From positions 1 through 64,000 of the forward strand of contig NZ_FNBM01000003.1 of NCBI RefSeq assembly GCF_900102335.1: a stretch of DNA of 64,000 nucleotides, given 5' to 3'. Shown here one piece after another: positions 1-11,441 of this stretch. The position numbers were made by a program, and so were the translations under genes. Under the pieces are notes generated by a model. That model did not search any database and had not been told where the DNA came from. It worked only from the letters and a program-made list of their open reading frames with translations. Positions within the stretch are counted from its first letter, which is position 1; each line of letters starts with the position of its first letter. Origin of the DNA: Phytopseudomonas seleniipraecipitans. GTDB lineage: Bacteria; Pseudomonadota; Gammaproteobacteria; Pseudomonadales; Pseudomonadaceae.

Positions 1-25
1 TTACAGCAGCCTCATTTCCTGTCAA
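1..25 (-). promoter_or_regulatory. rRNA-type promoter, innermost, cut by window edge
   Basis: On the minus strand a perfect TTGACA -35 box lies at 20-25; 16 bases further on the -10 hexamer begins with TAA at 3-1 and runs off the window. Same 16-base spacer as the three promoters upstream of it. An rRNA operon just left of the window is inferred, not seen. Confidence 0.5.
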
Positions 26-105
26 GCTGTTTTTGAAGAATTTTTTCTTTCTTCTCAACACCTTGCAGCGCCCCACCAGATCATCTTCTCTCCAGCGGGA
101 GGCGC

Positions 106-133
106 ATTCTACAGCGTTACAAACCGCTGTCAA
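106..133 (-). promoter_or_regulatory. rRNA-type promoter with TTGACA/TAGAAT
   Basis: Minus strand: TTGACA at 128-133, a 16-base spacer, TAGAAT at 106-111, then a GC-rich discriminator (GCGCC). This is the strongest of the tandem promoters and has the look of a stringently controlled rRNA promoter. Confidence 0.7.
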
Positions 134-211
134 CACCCTCTTTACCGCCTTCGATCAAACCTGATCGAACCATCAACAGAGCCACCCAAACCACCCTGTC
201 GATGCCGGCGC

Positions 212-239
212 ATTCTACTCGAATTCGCCGTCCGTGCAA
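212..239 (-). promoter_or_regulatory. rRNA-type promoter with TTGCAC/TAGAAT
   Basis: Minus strand: TTGCAC at 234-239, 16-base spacer, TAGAAT at 212-217, followed by GCGCC. The -10 box and discriminator match those of the promoter at 106-133. Confidence 0.6.
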
Positions 240-308
240 CCTTTATTTTCATCTAACTTCTTGTTTTACAAGGAGTTTTCAGATCAGGCCACGCCGGAAG
301 TGGTGCGC

Positions 309-336
309 ATTATAGGCCGCCAGATTCCTAGGTCAA
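309..336 (-). promoter_or_regulatory. rRNA-type promoter nearest tyrS, TTGACC/TATAAT
   Basis: Minus strand: TTGACC at 331-336, 16-base spacer, TATAAT at 309-314, then GCGCACC. Its -35 box begins only about 15 bases beyond the tyrS stop codon, with no obvious terminator in between, so tyrS transcripts could read into the rRNA leader. Confidence 0.6.
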
Positions 337-351
337 CCGTTTATTTCAGGT

Positions 352-1551
352 TTATTCGAATTTCAGCGTAATACGCGCAAAAGCCTTCTTGCCGGCTTGG
401 CAAACGTGAGTAGCACCTACCTTAAATAGGAACGCGCGATCCACGACCTGCCCATCCACCCGCACACCGCCAGACCCCAACAAGTCGCGAGCGACCGCAG
501 CGTTCTTTACCAACCCTGCTTTATTAAGGAGAGCGGCGATCGGCATATCCTCAACCGAGACCAGCTCGACCTCAGGCAGATCTTCCGGCAACTCGCCCTC
601 CTTCATACGGTTGCCGGCAGAACGATGTGCGCTGGCAGCGGCTTCGTCGCCATGGAAGCGTGCCACGATCTCCTCGGCCAGCTTGATCTTGATGTCACGC
701 GGATTAGCGCCGCTTTCAACATCCACCTTGAACTGCTCGATTTCATCCATGGAACGGAAGCTCAACAATTCAAAGTAGCGCCACATCAGCGCATCCGGCA
801 TCGACACCAGCTTGTTATACATGACGCCAGGCGCTTCCTGGATCCCTATATAGTTGCCGAGGGACTTGGACATCTTCTTCACGCCATCCAGCCCCTCAAG
901 CAGCGGCATGGTGACCACACACTGAGAGGCCTGGCCGTAAGCACGCTGTAGCTCACGCCCCATCAGCAAGTTGAATTTCTGATCGGTGCCGCCCAGCTCG
1001 ACGTCAGCACGCAACGCCACCGAGTCGTAACCCTGCACCAGCGGATAGAGGAACTCGTGGATGGCGATCGGCTGATTGCTGGTGTAACGCTTGTCGAAGT
1101 CATCGCGCTCAAGCATACGTGCCACGGTGTACTGCGAAGCCAGACGAATGAAGTCGACCGGCGTCAGCTCATTTATCCACGTGGAGTTGAAAGCGACCTC
1201 GGTCTTCGCCGGGTCGAGAATCTTGAATACCTGCTGCTTATAGGTCTCGGCGTTATCCAGAACCTGCTCGCGGGTCAGCGGCGGACGAGTCGTGCTCTTG
1301 CCGCTCGGGTCGCCGATCATCCCGGTGAAATCGCCAATCAGGAAAATCACCTGATGCCCCAGCTCCTGGAACTGGCGCAGCTTATTAATAAGCACGGTAT
1401 GCCCCAGATGCAGATCAGGGGCCGTCGGGTCGAAGCCTGCCTTGATACGCAGCGGCTCGCCACGCTTGAGCTTCTCGATCAGCTCCGCCTCAACCAGGAC
1501 TTCTTCCGCGCCACGCTTGATCAGCGCGAGCTGCTCTTCAACCGACTTCAT
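352..1551 (-). CDS. tyrS: Tyrosyl-tRNA synthetase
   Basis: Charges tRNA-Tyr with tyrosine in the cytoplasm. The 399-residue protein has the class I signature PDLHLGHTV near residue 46 and the KMSKS loop (KKMSKSLGN) near residue 227. Its C-terminal about 65 residues form an S4-type RNA-binding domain ([15 protein letters not shown]). Length and the GTDQKFNLL block fit the longer TyrZ-like branch common in Pseudomonas. It is transcribed toward the tandem rRNA-type promoters and is divergent from the M23 peptidase gene. The pairing of tyrS with an rRNA operon also occurs in P. aeruginosa as I recall it. Confidence 0.97.
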   Translation of the reverse strand: MKSVEEQLALIKRGAEEVLVEAELIEKLKRGEPLRIKAGFDPTAPDLHLGHTVLINKLRQFQELGHQVIFLIGDFTGMIGDPSGKSTTRPPLTREQVLDNAETYKQQVFKILDPAKTEVAFNSTWINELTPVDFIRLASQYTVARMLERDDFDKRYTSNQPIAIHEFLYPLVQGYDSVALRADVELGGTDQKFNLLMGRELQRAYGQASQCVVTMPLLEGLDGVKKMSKSLGNYIGIQEAPGVMYNKLVSMPDALMWRYFELLSFRSMDEIEQFKVDVESGANPRDIKIKLAEEIVARFHGDEAAASAHRSAGNRMKEGELPEDLPEVELVSVEDMPIAALLNKAGLVKNAAVARDLLGSGGVRVDGQVVDRAFLFKVGATHVCQAGKKAFARITLKFE

Positions 1552-1759
1552 AAGGACTCACAACCACCGAATGCAAAAGGGAACTAACGATACAAGATCA
1601 CCGACAAATGACAAGTTTTGCCCAGCGCAATAAAAGAGGTGCACCAGCCATCACCTTCAGGGTTGCCTCAGCCTGGATTTGGTTATATTTTATACAGTTA
1701 CTGCAGATTCATGATTTTCTTCTTTTCCTCTTCATCTTTTCACTTCAAAAAGCAGCCCT

Positions 1760-4271
<2,512 letters not shown>

Positions 4272-4289
4272 GCGATACGGGCTAAACGA

Positions 4290-4317
4290 AAAACGCCGCG
4301 CAAATGCGCGGCGTTTT
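4290..4317. terminator. Bidirectional terminator between anmK and erpA
   Basis: Perfect 12-base inverted repeat (4290-4301 and 4306-4317) around an AAAT loop. It has A-tract and T-tract ends, so it can end both convergent genes. Confidence 0.85.
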
Positions 4318-4332
4318 CATAGGTAATGCAGC

Positions 4333-4686
4333 TTAGATCGAGAACGACGAACCGCAACCACAGGTTGTCGTGGCATTCGGGTTCTTGATGACGAAGCGCG
4401 AGCCCTCGAGGCCTTCCTGATAGTCCACCTCGGCGCCCACCAGGTACTGGAAGCTCATGGGGTCAACGACCAAGCTGACACCCTCACGTTCGATGATGGT
4501 GTCGTCATCGGCAACGTCTTCATCGAAGGTAAAACCGTACTGGAACCCGGAGCAACCGCCACCAGTGACGAATACGCGCAACTTCAGACGTGGGTTGCCC
4601 TCTTCATCCACCAGGTTCTTAACCTTGCTAGCCGCCCCGTGCGTAAATTGCATCGCTGCTGTGGGGGTGAAGGTTTCGACGCTCAT
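4333..4686 (-). CDS. erpA: Iron-sulfur cluster insertion protein ErpA
   Basis: A-type carrier that delivers Fe-S clusters to apo-enzymes. The 117-residue protein shows the three conserved cysteines of the family: one in [11 protein letters not shown] and two in the C-terminal [10 protein letters not shown]. Full length with the canonical HesB/IscA fold signature. Convergent with anmK across a shared terminator; the bactofilin gene lies 75 bases upstream on the same strand. Confidence 0.96.
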   Translation of the reverse strand: MSVETFTPTAAMQFTHGAASKVKNLVDEEGNPRLKLRVFVTGGGCSGFQYGFTFDEDVADDDTIIEREGVSLVVDPMSFQYLVGAEVDYQEGLEGSRFVIKNPNATTTCGCGSSFSI

Positions 4687-4761
4687 GTTCTATCTCCCGG
4701 CGCCAGGCGCCATACTGCGTTGTAGCGCTATATTATCCGCTTACCCTACAAAAGCGGTCAA

Positions 4762-5172
4762 CTATTGTGAGTCGTCCACGCTTTCCGGCAGCTCCAGTGG
4801 CCTGCCCTGCTCCTTGATCGGTCGCAAACCGCCCTCTACTTGAGCGCCCATGGCCATCTCCATCAACCCATAGTAGAGATTGCCGCGAACGCGCGCACGC
4901 GGGCCAAGCTCGACATGCTGACTGGCATAGACATCGCCGATGATCTCGCCATCTATGATGATATGGGGAGCACGCACCTCGCCTTCAACCAGCCCGTCGA
5001 CACTCACACGCACCAGCCCTTCCAAGGTAAGAAGATTGCCCAGCACTTTACCGTCGATCTGCACAGCGCCCTGAAATTCAAGATCGCCACGAAACGCTGC
5101 GCCTGCGGCGATCAAACTGGTTTTGCCAGTAAAACGCTGCATATCTGCCTTACTCTTGCCTTTATTCCACAT
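4762..5172 (-). CDS. Bactofilin (polymer-forming cytoskeletal protein)
   Basis: A 136-residue protein that is nearly all bactofilin domain: short-period beta-helix turns such as GDLEFQGAVQIDGKVLG and GEVRAPHIIIDGEIIGDV, rich in Gly, Val and Ile at regular spacing. Bactofilins self-assemble without nucleotide into membrane-linked scaffolds that place wall enzymes; that is family knowledge, and its partner here is unknown. It lies 16 bases behind the DUF6776 membrane-protein gene, so the two are probably one transcript and may work together at the envelope. The C-terminal about 20 residues are polar and probably disordered. Confidence 0.9.
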   Translation of the reverse strand: MWNKGKSKADMQRFTGKTSLIAAGAAFRGDLEFQGAVQIDGKVLGNLLTLEGLVRVSVDGLVEGEVRAPHIIIDGEIIGDVYASQHVELGPRARVRGNLYYGLMEMAMGAQVEGGLRPIKEQGRPLELPESVDDSQ

Positions 5173-5188
5173 CGCGTACCATCACTTA

Positions 5189-5914
5189 TCAGTCAGTCCA
5201 TTCGATTAGCCGCTCAACGGGTTTGCCACCCTCGACCTCGGCCTTGATACGTATTTGTACGGGTTCGAAACCTTCCGGGAGCCGCAGCTCGCCCAAACGA
5301 CCGCCTTCTGGAATGACTTGCAAGTGCTTGAAGGCGAAAGGAATCGATTGTTCGGTCGCGCCACTCGGCAGATCATCGCTCAATTGCCGCAATTGCAGGC
5401 TTTTCGCCTCGCCAGCCTGACGACCATCCACTTGTACATGCAAGCGCCCCTTCATCGGTTTGTCATCCTTGCCGACGCGGCTGAGCATGATCTTGAAGCG
5501 GAACAAACCCGCCTGTTCGGTGGGGTGAATGTCGACACTCCGGATGAGCAACCCATCGGCCCGACTATCCGGTGCCAGAACGCCTTTATAGAAGGCTAGC
5601 TCCTGTTGCTGCTTGAAGTTCTGCTCTTCGAGTAATTTGATGGTCTGCCGGCTCTGCTCATTGGACTGCTGCGCCAGTTGTTCGCCGCTGCTGAGCACTG
5701 CCATGCGCTGACGTAACTCATCCAGCTCGCGCGCCTGCTCATCGAGCCGAACCTGCAATGCTTGCGAGTCGACACCCTCAACCTGCATCTCTCTGGCCTG
5801 CCACCAAGTTCCAAGATAAAAAGCGCAGGGCGCGGCGACCAAAAGAAGAATCAGCGCACTACGGAGACGCCGCTCATTGGAGCGGTTGCTGGGGCGCACT
5901 TCCCAACCCGACAT
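5189..5914 (-). CDS. DUF6776 family membrane-anchored coiled-coil protein
   Basis: Function unknown. The start at 5914 gives 241 residues and has an AAGGA ribosome-binding site about 11 bases upstream; a longer frame to 6001 lacks a good one. One N-terminal transmembrane helix (about residues 20-40) is followed by a coiled coil rich in Gln, Glu and Leu (about 50-110) and a C-terminal beta-rich domain. The layout suggests a single-pass inner-membrane protein with a periplasmic domain. It precedes bactofilin closely, so it may anchor or position bactofilin polymers; this is inference from context only. Confidence 0.75.
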   Translation of the reverse strand: MSGWEVRPSNRSNERRLRSALILLLVAAPCAFYLGTWWQAREMQVEGVDSQALQVRLDEQARELDELRQRMAVLSSGEQLAQQSNEQSRQTIKLLEEQNFKQQQELAFYKGVLAPDSRADGLLIRSVDIHPTEQAGLFRFKIMLSRVGKDDKPMKGRLHVQVDGRQAGEAKSLQLRQLSDDLPSGATEQSIPFAFKHLQVIPEGGRLGELRLPEGFEPVQIRIKAEVEGGKPVERLIEWTD

Positions 5915-6114
5915 CAGCGGTCGTTTCCTTGAAGGCAGCGCCAGCAGGCGGCCGAAGTGATTGAAAAGGTAATGGGTGCGGGCATCAGCTGCCTCTTGCA
6001 AGGTGCGTAAAGGTGACGATCATAAAGGTGCACCCGGCTGCGGCCAACCGCCATCATGACTATTGAGACCTCGCACACTAGTATCGAAGCCCCTATCACG
6101 TTTGAGGAATAGCA

Positions 6115-6540
6115 ATGCTTTACCTGTGGATCAAAGCCTTACATATCATCGCCATGGTCTGCTGGTTTGCGGGACTGTTTTACCTGCCACGGCTATTTGT
6201 GTACCACACCATGAGCGAAGATGAAGCCAGCCGCGAGCGTTTCAGCGTGATGGAACGCAAGCTGTACCGCGGGATCATGACGCCGGCGATGATCGCCACG
6301 CTGGTGTTCGGCATCGCCCTGCTGGTCCTGGTACCCGGTTGGATGAGCCAGGGCTGGATGCACGCCAAGCTGACCTTGGTGGTGTTACTGGTCGGTTATC
6401 ACCACGTCTGCGGGGCAATGTACAAACGCCTGGCCCGTGGCGAGAACACGCGCAGCCACGTGTTCTATCGCTGGTTCAACGAGGCACCGGTATTGCTGCT
6501 GATCGCTATCGTCATTCTGGTGGTGGTCAAACCGTTCTGA
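6115..6540 (+). CDS. hemJ: Protoporphyrinogen IX oxidase HemJ
   Basis: Oxidises protoporphyrinogen IX to protoporphyrin IX, the penultimate step of haem synthesis, in the inner membrane. The 141-residue protein has four predicted transmembrane helices and the family N-terminus with the conserved histidine in LWIKALHIIAMVCWFAGLFY. It also has the YRGIMTPAM and GWMHAKLTLV blocks that follow the second and third helices. A ribosome-binding site (GAGGAA) precedes the ATG. It is divergent from the DUF6776 gene. Confidence 0.92.
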   Translation: MLYLWIKALHIIAMVCWFAGLFYLPRLFVYHTMSEDEASRERFSVMERKLYRGIMTPAMIATLVFGIALLVLVPGWMSQGWMHAKLTLVVLLVGYHHVCGAMYKRLARGENTRSHVFYRWFNEAPVLLLIAIVILVVVKPF

Positions 6541-6779
6541 GGGTGCTCGGAGACCTATCTCGGCATCGCGCCTGCTTATGAAGCGAGACAACCCCTGCCA
6601 GGGATCAACGCCAGGTGACCCAGGATTGACGAGCATCAGCGATGCCGTAACGACGAACCGTTCAGCGAGCTGAGAACCACTGCCCAACTGCGGATGAAAG
6701 TCTCTACGGGCGTCTTGCCGATGGTCAGGCTGCGGGATAGGGTCGGCGGCATTCCTCCCGTGCAGACAAGGACGCGCGC

Positions 6780-7769
6780 ATGAGCCAGCTTCGCTACAAA
6801 ATCGTTTTCGATGGCAGTCTGATGCCCGACGCTTCGCTGGACGGGGTCAAGAGCAATCTCGCCAGTCTGTTCAAAAGTGATCTCACGCGTATCGACAGCT
6901 TGTTCGGCAAAGGTCCCATCGCGTTGAAGCGTGACCTCGCCGAAAGCGAAGCTAACCAGTATCTGAGTGTCCTGCAGCGAGCGGGCGCCCGTGCGCGCAA
7001 GGAGCCGGATCTTGCTGCTGCCCTGAGCCTCCTCGAGACGGACGAGGAAAAAGCTGCCATCGCCACCCCTGCCGAGCAAGCCTCACAGTCGATGGACTGC
7101 CCGAAATGCGGTCATCATCAGCGCGCCGCCGCTGAATGCTCAGCGTGTGGCGTGATCATCGAGAAGTATCTGGCACGCCAGGCACTGTTGGCTGAAAGCG
7201 CGCCTGCGCTAGCGACGACGCGTAGACCCGATACACAGCCAAGCCCGTACATGCCGCCACGTGCCGATATCGATCCGCAGGCGGGTCAGGTCGGCAGGTT
7301 GAAGGCCAATTCATTCAATGGCCGTATCGGCCGCTTACGCTATCTGGCCTGGTCACTGGTGCTGATGGCCGGGTTCGCTGTCGTTTTCGCCGCGCTGTCC
7401 GCCGTTACCCTGGTGTCGGAAACCCTCGGTGGCATCCTGGTGATCGCTGCCAGCGTCGGCATGTTGGTGATCAGCGTCCAGATCGGCGTGCAGCGGCTAC
7501 ATGACATGGGCTGGACGGGCTGGCTGTGGTTGCTCAATCTGGTACCGATCGTCAACAGCCTGTTCTGGATCATCATGCTGGTGGTGCCGGGCAGCGCCGG
7601 CAGTAACCGCTTTGGTCCCCAGCCACCGCCCAATAGCCTGGCAGTCAATATACTGGCTGGTTTGTTTCTCCTCCTGATAGCGGGCGGCCTGCTGGCAGTG
7701 TTCGCGAGCGGCTTCGCCATCCTGGCGATCCTTGGCCTGTTCTTCGATCAGCTCGTGAGCGGGTCATAG
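6780..7769 (+). CDS. Zinc-ribbon plus DUF805 membrane protein
   Basis: Function unknown. The 329-residue protein has three parts. Residues 1-95 are soluble and resemble small modulator-like domains (FDGSLMPDASLDGVKSNL). A four-cysteine zinc ribbon follows at about 109-130, with pairs in CPKCG and CSACG. From about residue 180 there is a DUF805 membrane domain with four or more helices (NGRIGRLRYLAWSLVL at its start, RLHDMGWTGWLWL inside). The ribbon between a cytosolic head and the membrane part suggests a regulatory or sensing role, but no partner gene is adjacent. It stands alone between hemJ and an SDR gene. Confidence 0.75.
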   Translation: MSQLRYKIVFDGSLMPDASLDGVKSNLASLFKSDLTRIDSLFGKGPIALKRDLAESEANQYLSVLQRAGARARKEPDLAAALSLLETDEEKAAIATPAEQASQSMDCPKCGHHQRAAAECSACGVIIEKYLARQALLAESAPALATTRRPDTQPSPYMPPRADIDPQAGQVGRLKANSFNGRIGRLRYLAWSLVLMAGFAVVFAALSAVTLVSETLGGILVIAASVGMLVISVQIGVQRLHDMGWTGWLWLLNLVPIVNSLFWIIMLVVPGSAGSNRFGPQPPPNSLAVNILAGLFLLLIAGGLLAVFASGFAILAILGLFFDQLVSGS

Positions 7770-7872
7770 CCAGGCTGCATTTATTTGTGCCAGATGACGT
7801 TGCCAGTGCAGCGCACACCGGTGCGTTGCGGATAGGCTATACGCCCGTCATGGATCGCATCAGGAGTACCCC

Positions 7873-8661
7873 ATGCCCCGCTACGCCCTGGTCACCGGAG
7901 CTTCCAGTGGTATTGGCCTTGCGCTGGCCGAAGCATTGGCACGCCGCGGGCGTAACCTGATCCTCGTTGCCCGCCAGCGCGATGCGCTCGAGAGCATCGC
8001 CTGTGAGCTGACTCAGCGATTTTCTGTCGACGTGCTATTTCGCACCTGTGATCTCAGCGAGCCCATGCAGCTGTCCGGGTTGCTGCATGAGCTGGAGCAG
8101 AATGGTCTGGTCATCGAGCTGCTGGTCAACAACGCGGGTATCGGTAGCGGTGGCGCCTTCGTCACCCAGGATTGGCGCCAGGAGCAACGATTGCTGGAAG
8201 TAAACGTTCTGGCCCTTGCGCGACTGTGCCATGCGATTGGCACGGTGATGGCAGGGCGGGGTCATGGCCAGATTCTCAATGTGGCCTCGATCGCCGCATT
8301 CCAACCGGGGCCGTGGATGAGCAACTATTACGCGAGCAAGGCGTATGTCCTGCATTTCTCCGAGGGCTTGCGCGAAGAGCTGCGGCCTTACGGCGTGAAG
8401 GTCTCGGTACTGTGTCCGGGCCCCACTCACAGCGCGTTCTTCCGCACAGCTAAGCTGGACGCCAGCTCATTCGAACAAGGCAAATTGATGCTCAGCGCCG
8501 AAGAGGTTGCCTTGATCGCCCTGCAGGGTTTGGCAAAAAACCGCGCAATCATCATTCCGGGCTGGCGTAACCGTTTACTGTGTCTGGCACCGCGCTTTTC
8601 CCCACGGTTTCTAGTCCGGCGCCTTGTCGCTCGCCTCAACCGGCGCTTCGGACGCCCCTGA
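7873..8661 (+). CDS. Short-chain dehydrogenase/reductase (SDR)
   Basis: NAD(P)-dependent oxidoreductase of 262 residues, classical SDR. The cofactor motif GASSGIG is at residues 8-14, NNAG follows near 87, and the catalytic YxxxK is in SNYYASKAYVL, with the serine in NVASIAA. Substrate not predictable from sequence; the family branch (DltE-like) is often linked to lipid or ketone substrates. It sits alone between the DUF805 gene and the convergent AAA ATPase gene, 9 bases away. An AGGAG ribosome-binding site precedes the ATG. Confidence 0.9.
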   Translation: MPRYALVTGASSGIGLALAEALARRGRNLILVARQRDALESIACELTQRFSVDVLFRTCDLSEPMQLSGLLHELEQNGLVIELLVNNAGIGSGGAFVTQDWRQEQRLLEVNVLALARLCHAIGTVMAGRGHGQILNVASIAAFQPGPWMSNYYASKAYVLHFSEGLREELRPYGVKVSVLCPGPTHSAFFRTAKLDASSFEQGKLMLSAEEVALIALQGLAKNRAIIIPGWRNRLLCLAPRFSPRFLVRRLVARLNRRFGRP

Positions 8662-8670
8662 AGAGACCTC

Positions 8671-10152
8671 TCAGTTCGCGCTGACCGTACGCCCCCGTGC
8701 CCAGTCGCGCAGCTCTGCCAAGCGCTCCGCCATGATCACCGAAAGCGGCGACGTCGTCTGGATTCCGCGCATCAACAGACCATGATCCACCGATTGCTGC
8801 TGCGCCTGGGCGGCATACAGCGCGCTGACCACAACCTGCTCGATCTCCGCGCCGGAGAATCCATGGCTGGCAGCGGCCAACTGGGTCAGGTCGAATGCGG
8901 AAGCCTCTAGCTCACGGCGCTGCAGATGGATACGAAAGATCTCGGCACGGACGTCGGCTTCGGGCAGGTCGACGAAGAAAATTTCGTCGAAGCGCCCCTT
9001 GCGCACCAGTTCCGGCGGTAAGCGGCCGATGACGTTGGCAGTGGCGACCATGAACACCGAAGATTTCCGCTCGGACATCCAGGTCAGCAGCGTGCCGAGC
9101 ACGCGTTGACTGACACCGCCGTCCTGATCACCGCTGGCCAGGCCCTTTTCGATCTCGTCGACCCACAGCACGCACGGCGACATTTGCTCGGCAAGCTTCA
9201 ATGCCTCACGCAGATTACGTTCGGTTTCGCCAAAGAACTTGTTGTACAGACAGGCGAAGTCCAGCCGCAATAACGGCAACCCCCACAACCCCGCCACCGC
9301 TTTGGCTGCCAGGCTTTTGCCTGAGCCCTGCACACCGACCAGCATCATCCCCTTGGGCAGATCGACGCCGGCGCCGTCGAAGAATATCCGCTGCCGCTCA
9401 CCGAGCCAGCGCTTCAGATTGTTCAAGCCACCGACGTCGGCAAAGCGTGCCGTGTCGTATTCATAGCTGAGCACGCCATCGAGATCGAGCAGCTCGAACT
9501 TGGCTTTGTTGAGTTCTGGCAGGTCTTCCTGGGTGATGGCGCCGTCATCGCAGATCAGATTGCGCGCCAGCAGACGGGCTTCGGCGTGACTCATGCCACG
9601 CAGGTTTTTCACCACCTGCTGCAGGGTGCGGTTATCGGTACGCACGCGACGATTGCGGTTGCGCTCGCTCCAGCGTGCCGCCTCGTCTCGGACGATGCCC
9701 AACAGCTCATCCTCGCTCGGCAAGGCGAGGTTGAAGCGCGCCGCGTAACGCTGCACTTCCGGCGGCAACTTGCACGCATGAGACACCAGCACCACGGTGG
9801 GCGCGTGGCTGCCGTCGGCCATGGCGATTTCCTTGAGCAGGCGCACCAGCTTGGGATTGTCGACCAGGAAGGGATGCAGGTCGCAGAGCACGTAGAGGTT
9901 CGCCTGCGGATCTGCCTTGATCAGGCGCAGCGCCGCCTCTGGCTCCTGGCTACCACTGTCAGCATAGGCTTCGCCAGCGAAGCCGCCGCGCTGCAAGCCT
10001 GCCGTGATAGACCAGGTGAACAGCCCAAGCCCGCGGCGCACCGCCAGGCTGGTCAGCGTTTCCAAAACCCGGCGCTCATCCCACGACTCGATCAGCACCA
10101 ACTTGACCTTGGAATCGAGCACTAGGCTCAGGTCGTGAATATCGTTCTTCAC
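8671..10152 (-). CDS. AAA+ ATPase, Ycf46-like
   Basis: A 493-residue ATPase. The N-terminal half (residues 1-235) has no recognised domain of its own. The C-terminal half is an FtsH/proteasome-type AAA module with Walker A GVQGSGKS (near 272-279), Walker B VLWVDEIE (near 327), and an arginine finger region RKGRFDEIFF. This architecture matches the cyanobacterial/plastid Ycf46 family, linked to CO2 or stress physiology in cyanobacteria but with no known role in Pseudomonas. All motor motifs are intact, so it should hydrolyse ATP. Monocistronic and convergent with the SDR gene. Confidence 0.85.
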   Translation of the reverse strand: MKNDIHDLSLVLDSKVKLVLIESWDERRVLETLTSLAVRRGLGLFTWSITAGLQRGGFAGEAYADSGSQEPEAALRLIKADPQANLYVLCDLHPFLVDNPKLVRLLKEIAMADGSHAPTVVLVSHACKLPPEVQRYAARFNLALPSEDELLGIVRDEAARWSERNRNRRVRTDNRTLQQVVKNLRGMSHAEARLLARNLICDDGAITQEDLPELNKAKFELLDLDGVLSYEYDTARFADVGGLNNLKRWLGERQRIFFDGAGVDLPKGMMLVGVQGSGKSLAAKAVAGLWGLPLLRLDFACLYNKFFGETERNLREALKLAEQMSPCVLWVDEIEKGLASGDQDGGVSQRVLGTLLTWMSERKSSVFMVATANVIGRLPPELVRKGRFDEIFFVDLPEADVRAEIFRIHLQRRELEASAFDLTQLAAASHGFSGAEIEQVVVSALYAAQAQQQSVDHGLLMRGIQTTSPLSVIMAERLAELRDWARGRTVSAN

Positions 10153-10328
10153 AGCAACTCCTTATGCGTTAGGCAGCAGCATAGTCCCGCCTGGCGGCAG
10201 GCCGGGCAAGCAACGGATTCTGCTGGGGAGACGCAGCACACGCTAGCAGGCGTTGGCCGCACCAGCTGCCGAACACGCCCGACCTTTTACGGTAAACTGG
10301 CGGCTCATATCTTCGCCGGAGAAGCCCC

Positions 10329-10976
10329 ATGGCCAACGACCGCCATTATTCGCCCGTCGACCGCCTGCTGCTGCAAGCCGATATGGCGCTGCGCACCCTG
10401 CTGCCCTTCAGCGGCCAGCCGAGTCGCCCGTCGCCCGCCATCGTCGAACCCGAAGCCGAACTCGACAGCAAGCAGACGCGCCACATCGCTGGTCTCATGC
10501 GCATCAACCATACCGGTGAAGTCTGCGCCCAGGCGCTGTATCAGGGCCAGGCACTGACGGCCAAGCTACCCAAGGTTCGCGCGGCCATGGAGCACGCAGC
10601 GGACGAGGAAGTTGACCACCTGGCCTGGTGCGAACAGCGTATCCGCCAGCTCAACAGCCATCCGAGCGTACTCAATCCGCTTTTCTATGGATTGTCATTC
10701 GGTGTCGGCGCCGTGGCCGGGCTGGTCAGTGATCGCGTCAGCCTGGGATTCGTCGCTGCTACGGAAGACCAGGTGGTCAAACACCTGGACGAGCACTTGC
10801 AGCAAATCCCCGAGGAGGACGGCAAATCCAGAGCCATCCTTGAGCAGATGCGCAACGATGAGCAGGAGCACGCCAACAGCGCCCTGAACGCCGGCGGCGC
10901 TCGCTTCCCCGCGCCCGTCAAACTGGGCATGACGATGCTGTCCAAGGTCATGACCAAAACCGCTTATCGAATTTGA
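10329..10976 (+). CDS. coq7: Demethoxyubiquinone hydroxylase Coq7
   Basis: Di-iron hydroxylase for a late ring-hydroxylation step of ubiquinone synthesis at the inner membrane. The 215-residue protein carries the paired carboxylate/histidine motifs: [20 protein letters not shown] and the C-terminal [15 protein letters not shown]. Full length. In PAO1, as I recall, speD lies between coq7 and the OsmC gene; here only 39 bases and a terminator separate them. Confidence 0.95.
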   Translation: MANDRHYSPVDRLLLQADMALRTLLPFSGQPSRPSPAIVEPEAELDSKQTRHIAGLMRINHTGEVCAQALYQGQALTAKLPKVRAAMEHAADEEVDHLAWCEQRIRQLNSHPSVLNPLFYGLSFGVGAVAGLVSDRVSLGFVAATEDQVVKHLDEHLQQIPEEDGKSRAILEQMRNDEQEHANSALNAGGARFPAPVKLGMTMLSKVMTKTAYRI

Positions 10977-10986
10977 CGACTAGCAG

Positions 10987-11012
10987 AAGGGCGGCCCGCG
11001 GGTCGCCCTTTT
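10987..11012. terminator. Terminator between coq7 and the OsmC gene
   Basis: About a 10-bp stem (AGGGCGGCCC pairing with GGGTCGCCCT, one G-T pair), flanked by AA and TTTT. It serves the convergent genes on both sides. Confidence 0.8.
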
Positions 11013-11015
11013 GCT

Positions 11016-11441
11016 TCAAGCACCGAGTTCGACGATCTCGTAGTCGTGGGTAATTTCCACACCTGCGCGACCGAGCATGATCGACGCCGAGCAGTACTTC
11101 TCTGCAGACAGCTCCACAGCACGTTTGACCTGAGCCTCTTTCAGACCGCGCCCCTTCACCACGAAATGCAGATGGATCTTGGTAAATACCTTGGGATCCT
11201 CACTGGCGCGCTCGGCGTCGAGAAAGGCTTCGCAGCTTTCGACCGGCTGACGGGACTTCTTGAGAATGCTGACGACGTCGAAGTTGCTGCAGCCCCCCAG
11301 GCCGATCAACAGCATTTCCATTGGCCGGACGCCGAGATTGCGGCCACCATTTTCCGGCGGGCCGTCCATTACCACGGCGTGGCCACTGCCCGATTCGCCG
11401 AGAAACAACGCTTCGCCTGCCCACTGAACACGCGCCTTCAT
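11016..11441 (-). CDS. OsmC/Ohr family protein (YhfA-like)
   Basis: A 141-residue thiol-dependent protein of the OsmC fold. The GGRNLGVRPMEMLLIGLGGC block places the first cysteine, and a second lies in EKYCSASIML, as expected of the family redox pair. OsmC and Ohr members reduce organic hydroperoxides; the YhfA-like branch is less well understood, so the substrate is uncertain. It is divergent from vfr, separated by a 420-base intergenic region. Confidence 0.88.
   Translation of the reverse strand: MKARVQWAGEALFLGESGSGHAVVMDGPPENGGRNLGVRPMEMLLIGLGGCSNFDVVSILKKSRQPVESCEAFLDAERASEDPKVFTKIHLHFVVKGRGLKEAQVKRAVELSAEKYCSASIMLGRAGVEITHDYEIVELGA

Noticed and set aside
1..351. Small gene or tRNA left of tyrS
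   Set aside because: No cloverleaf or coding frame; the sequence is explained by four promoters.
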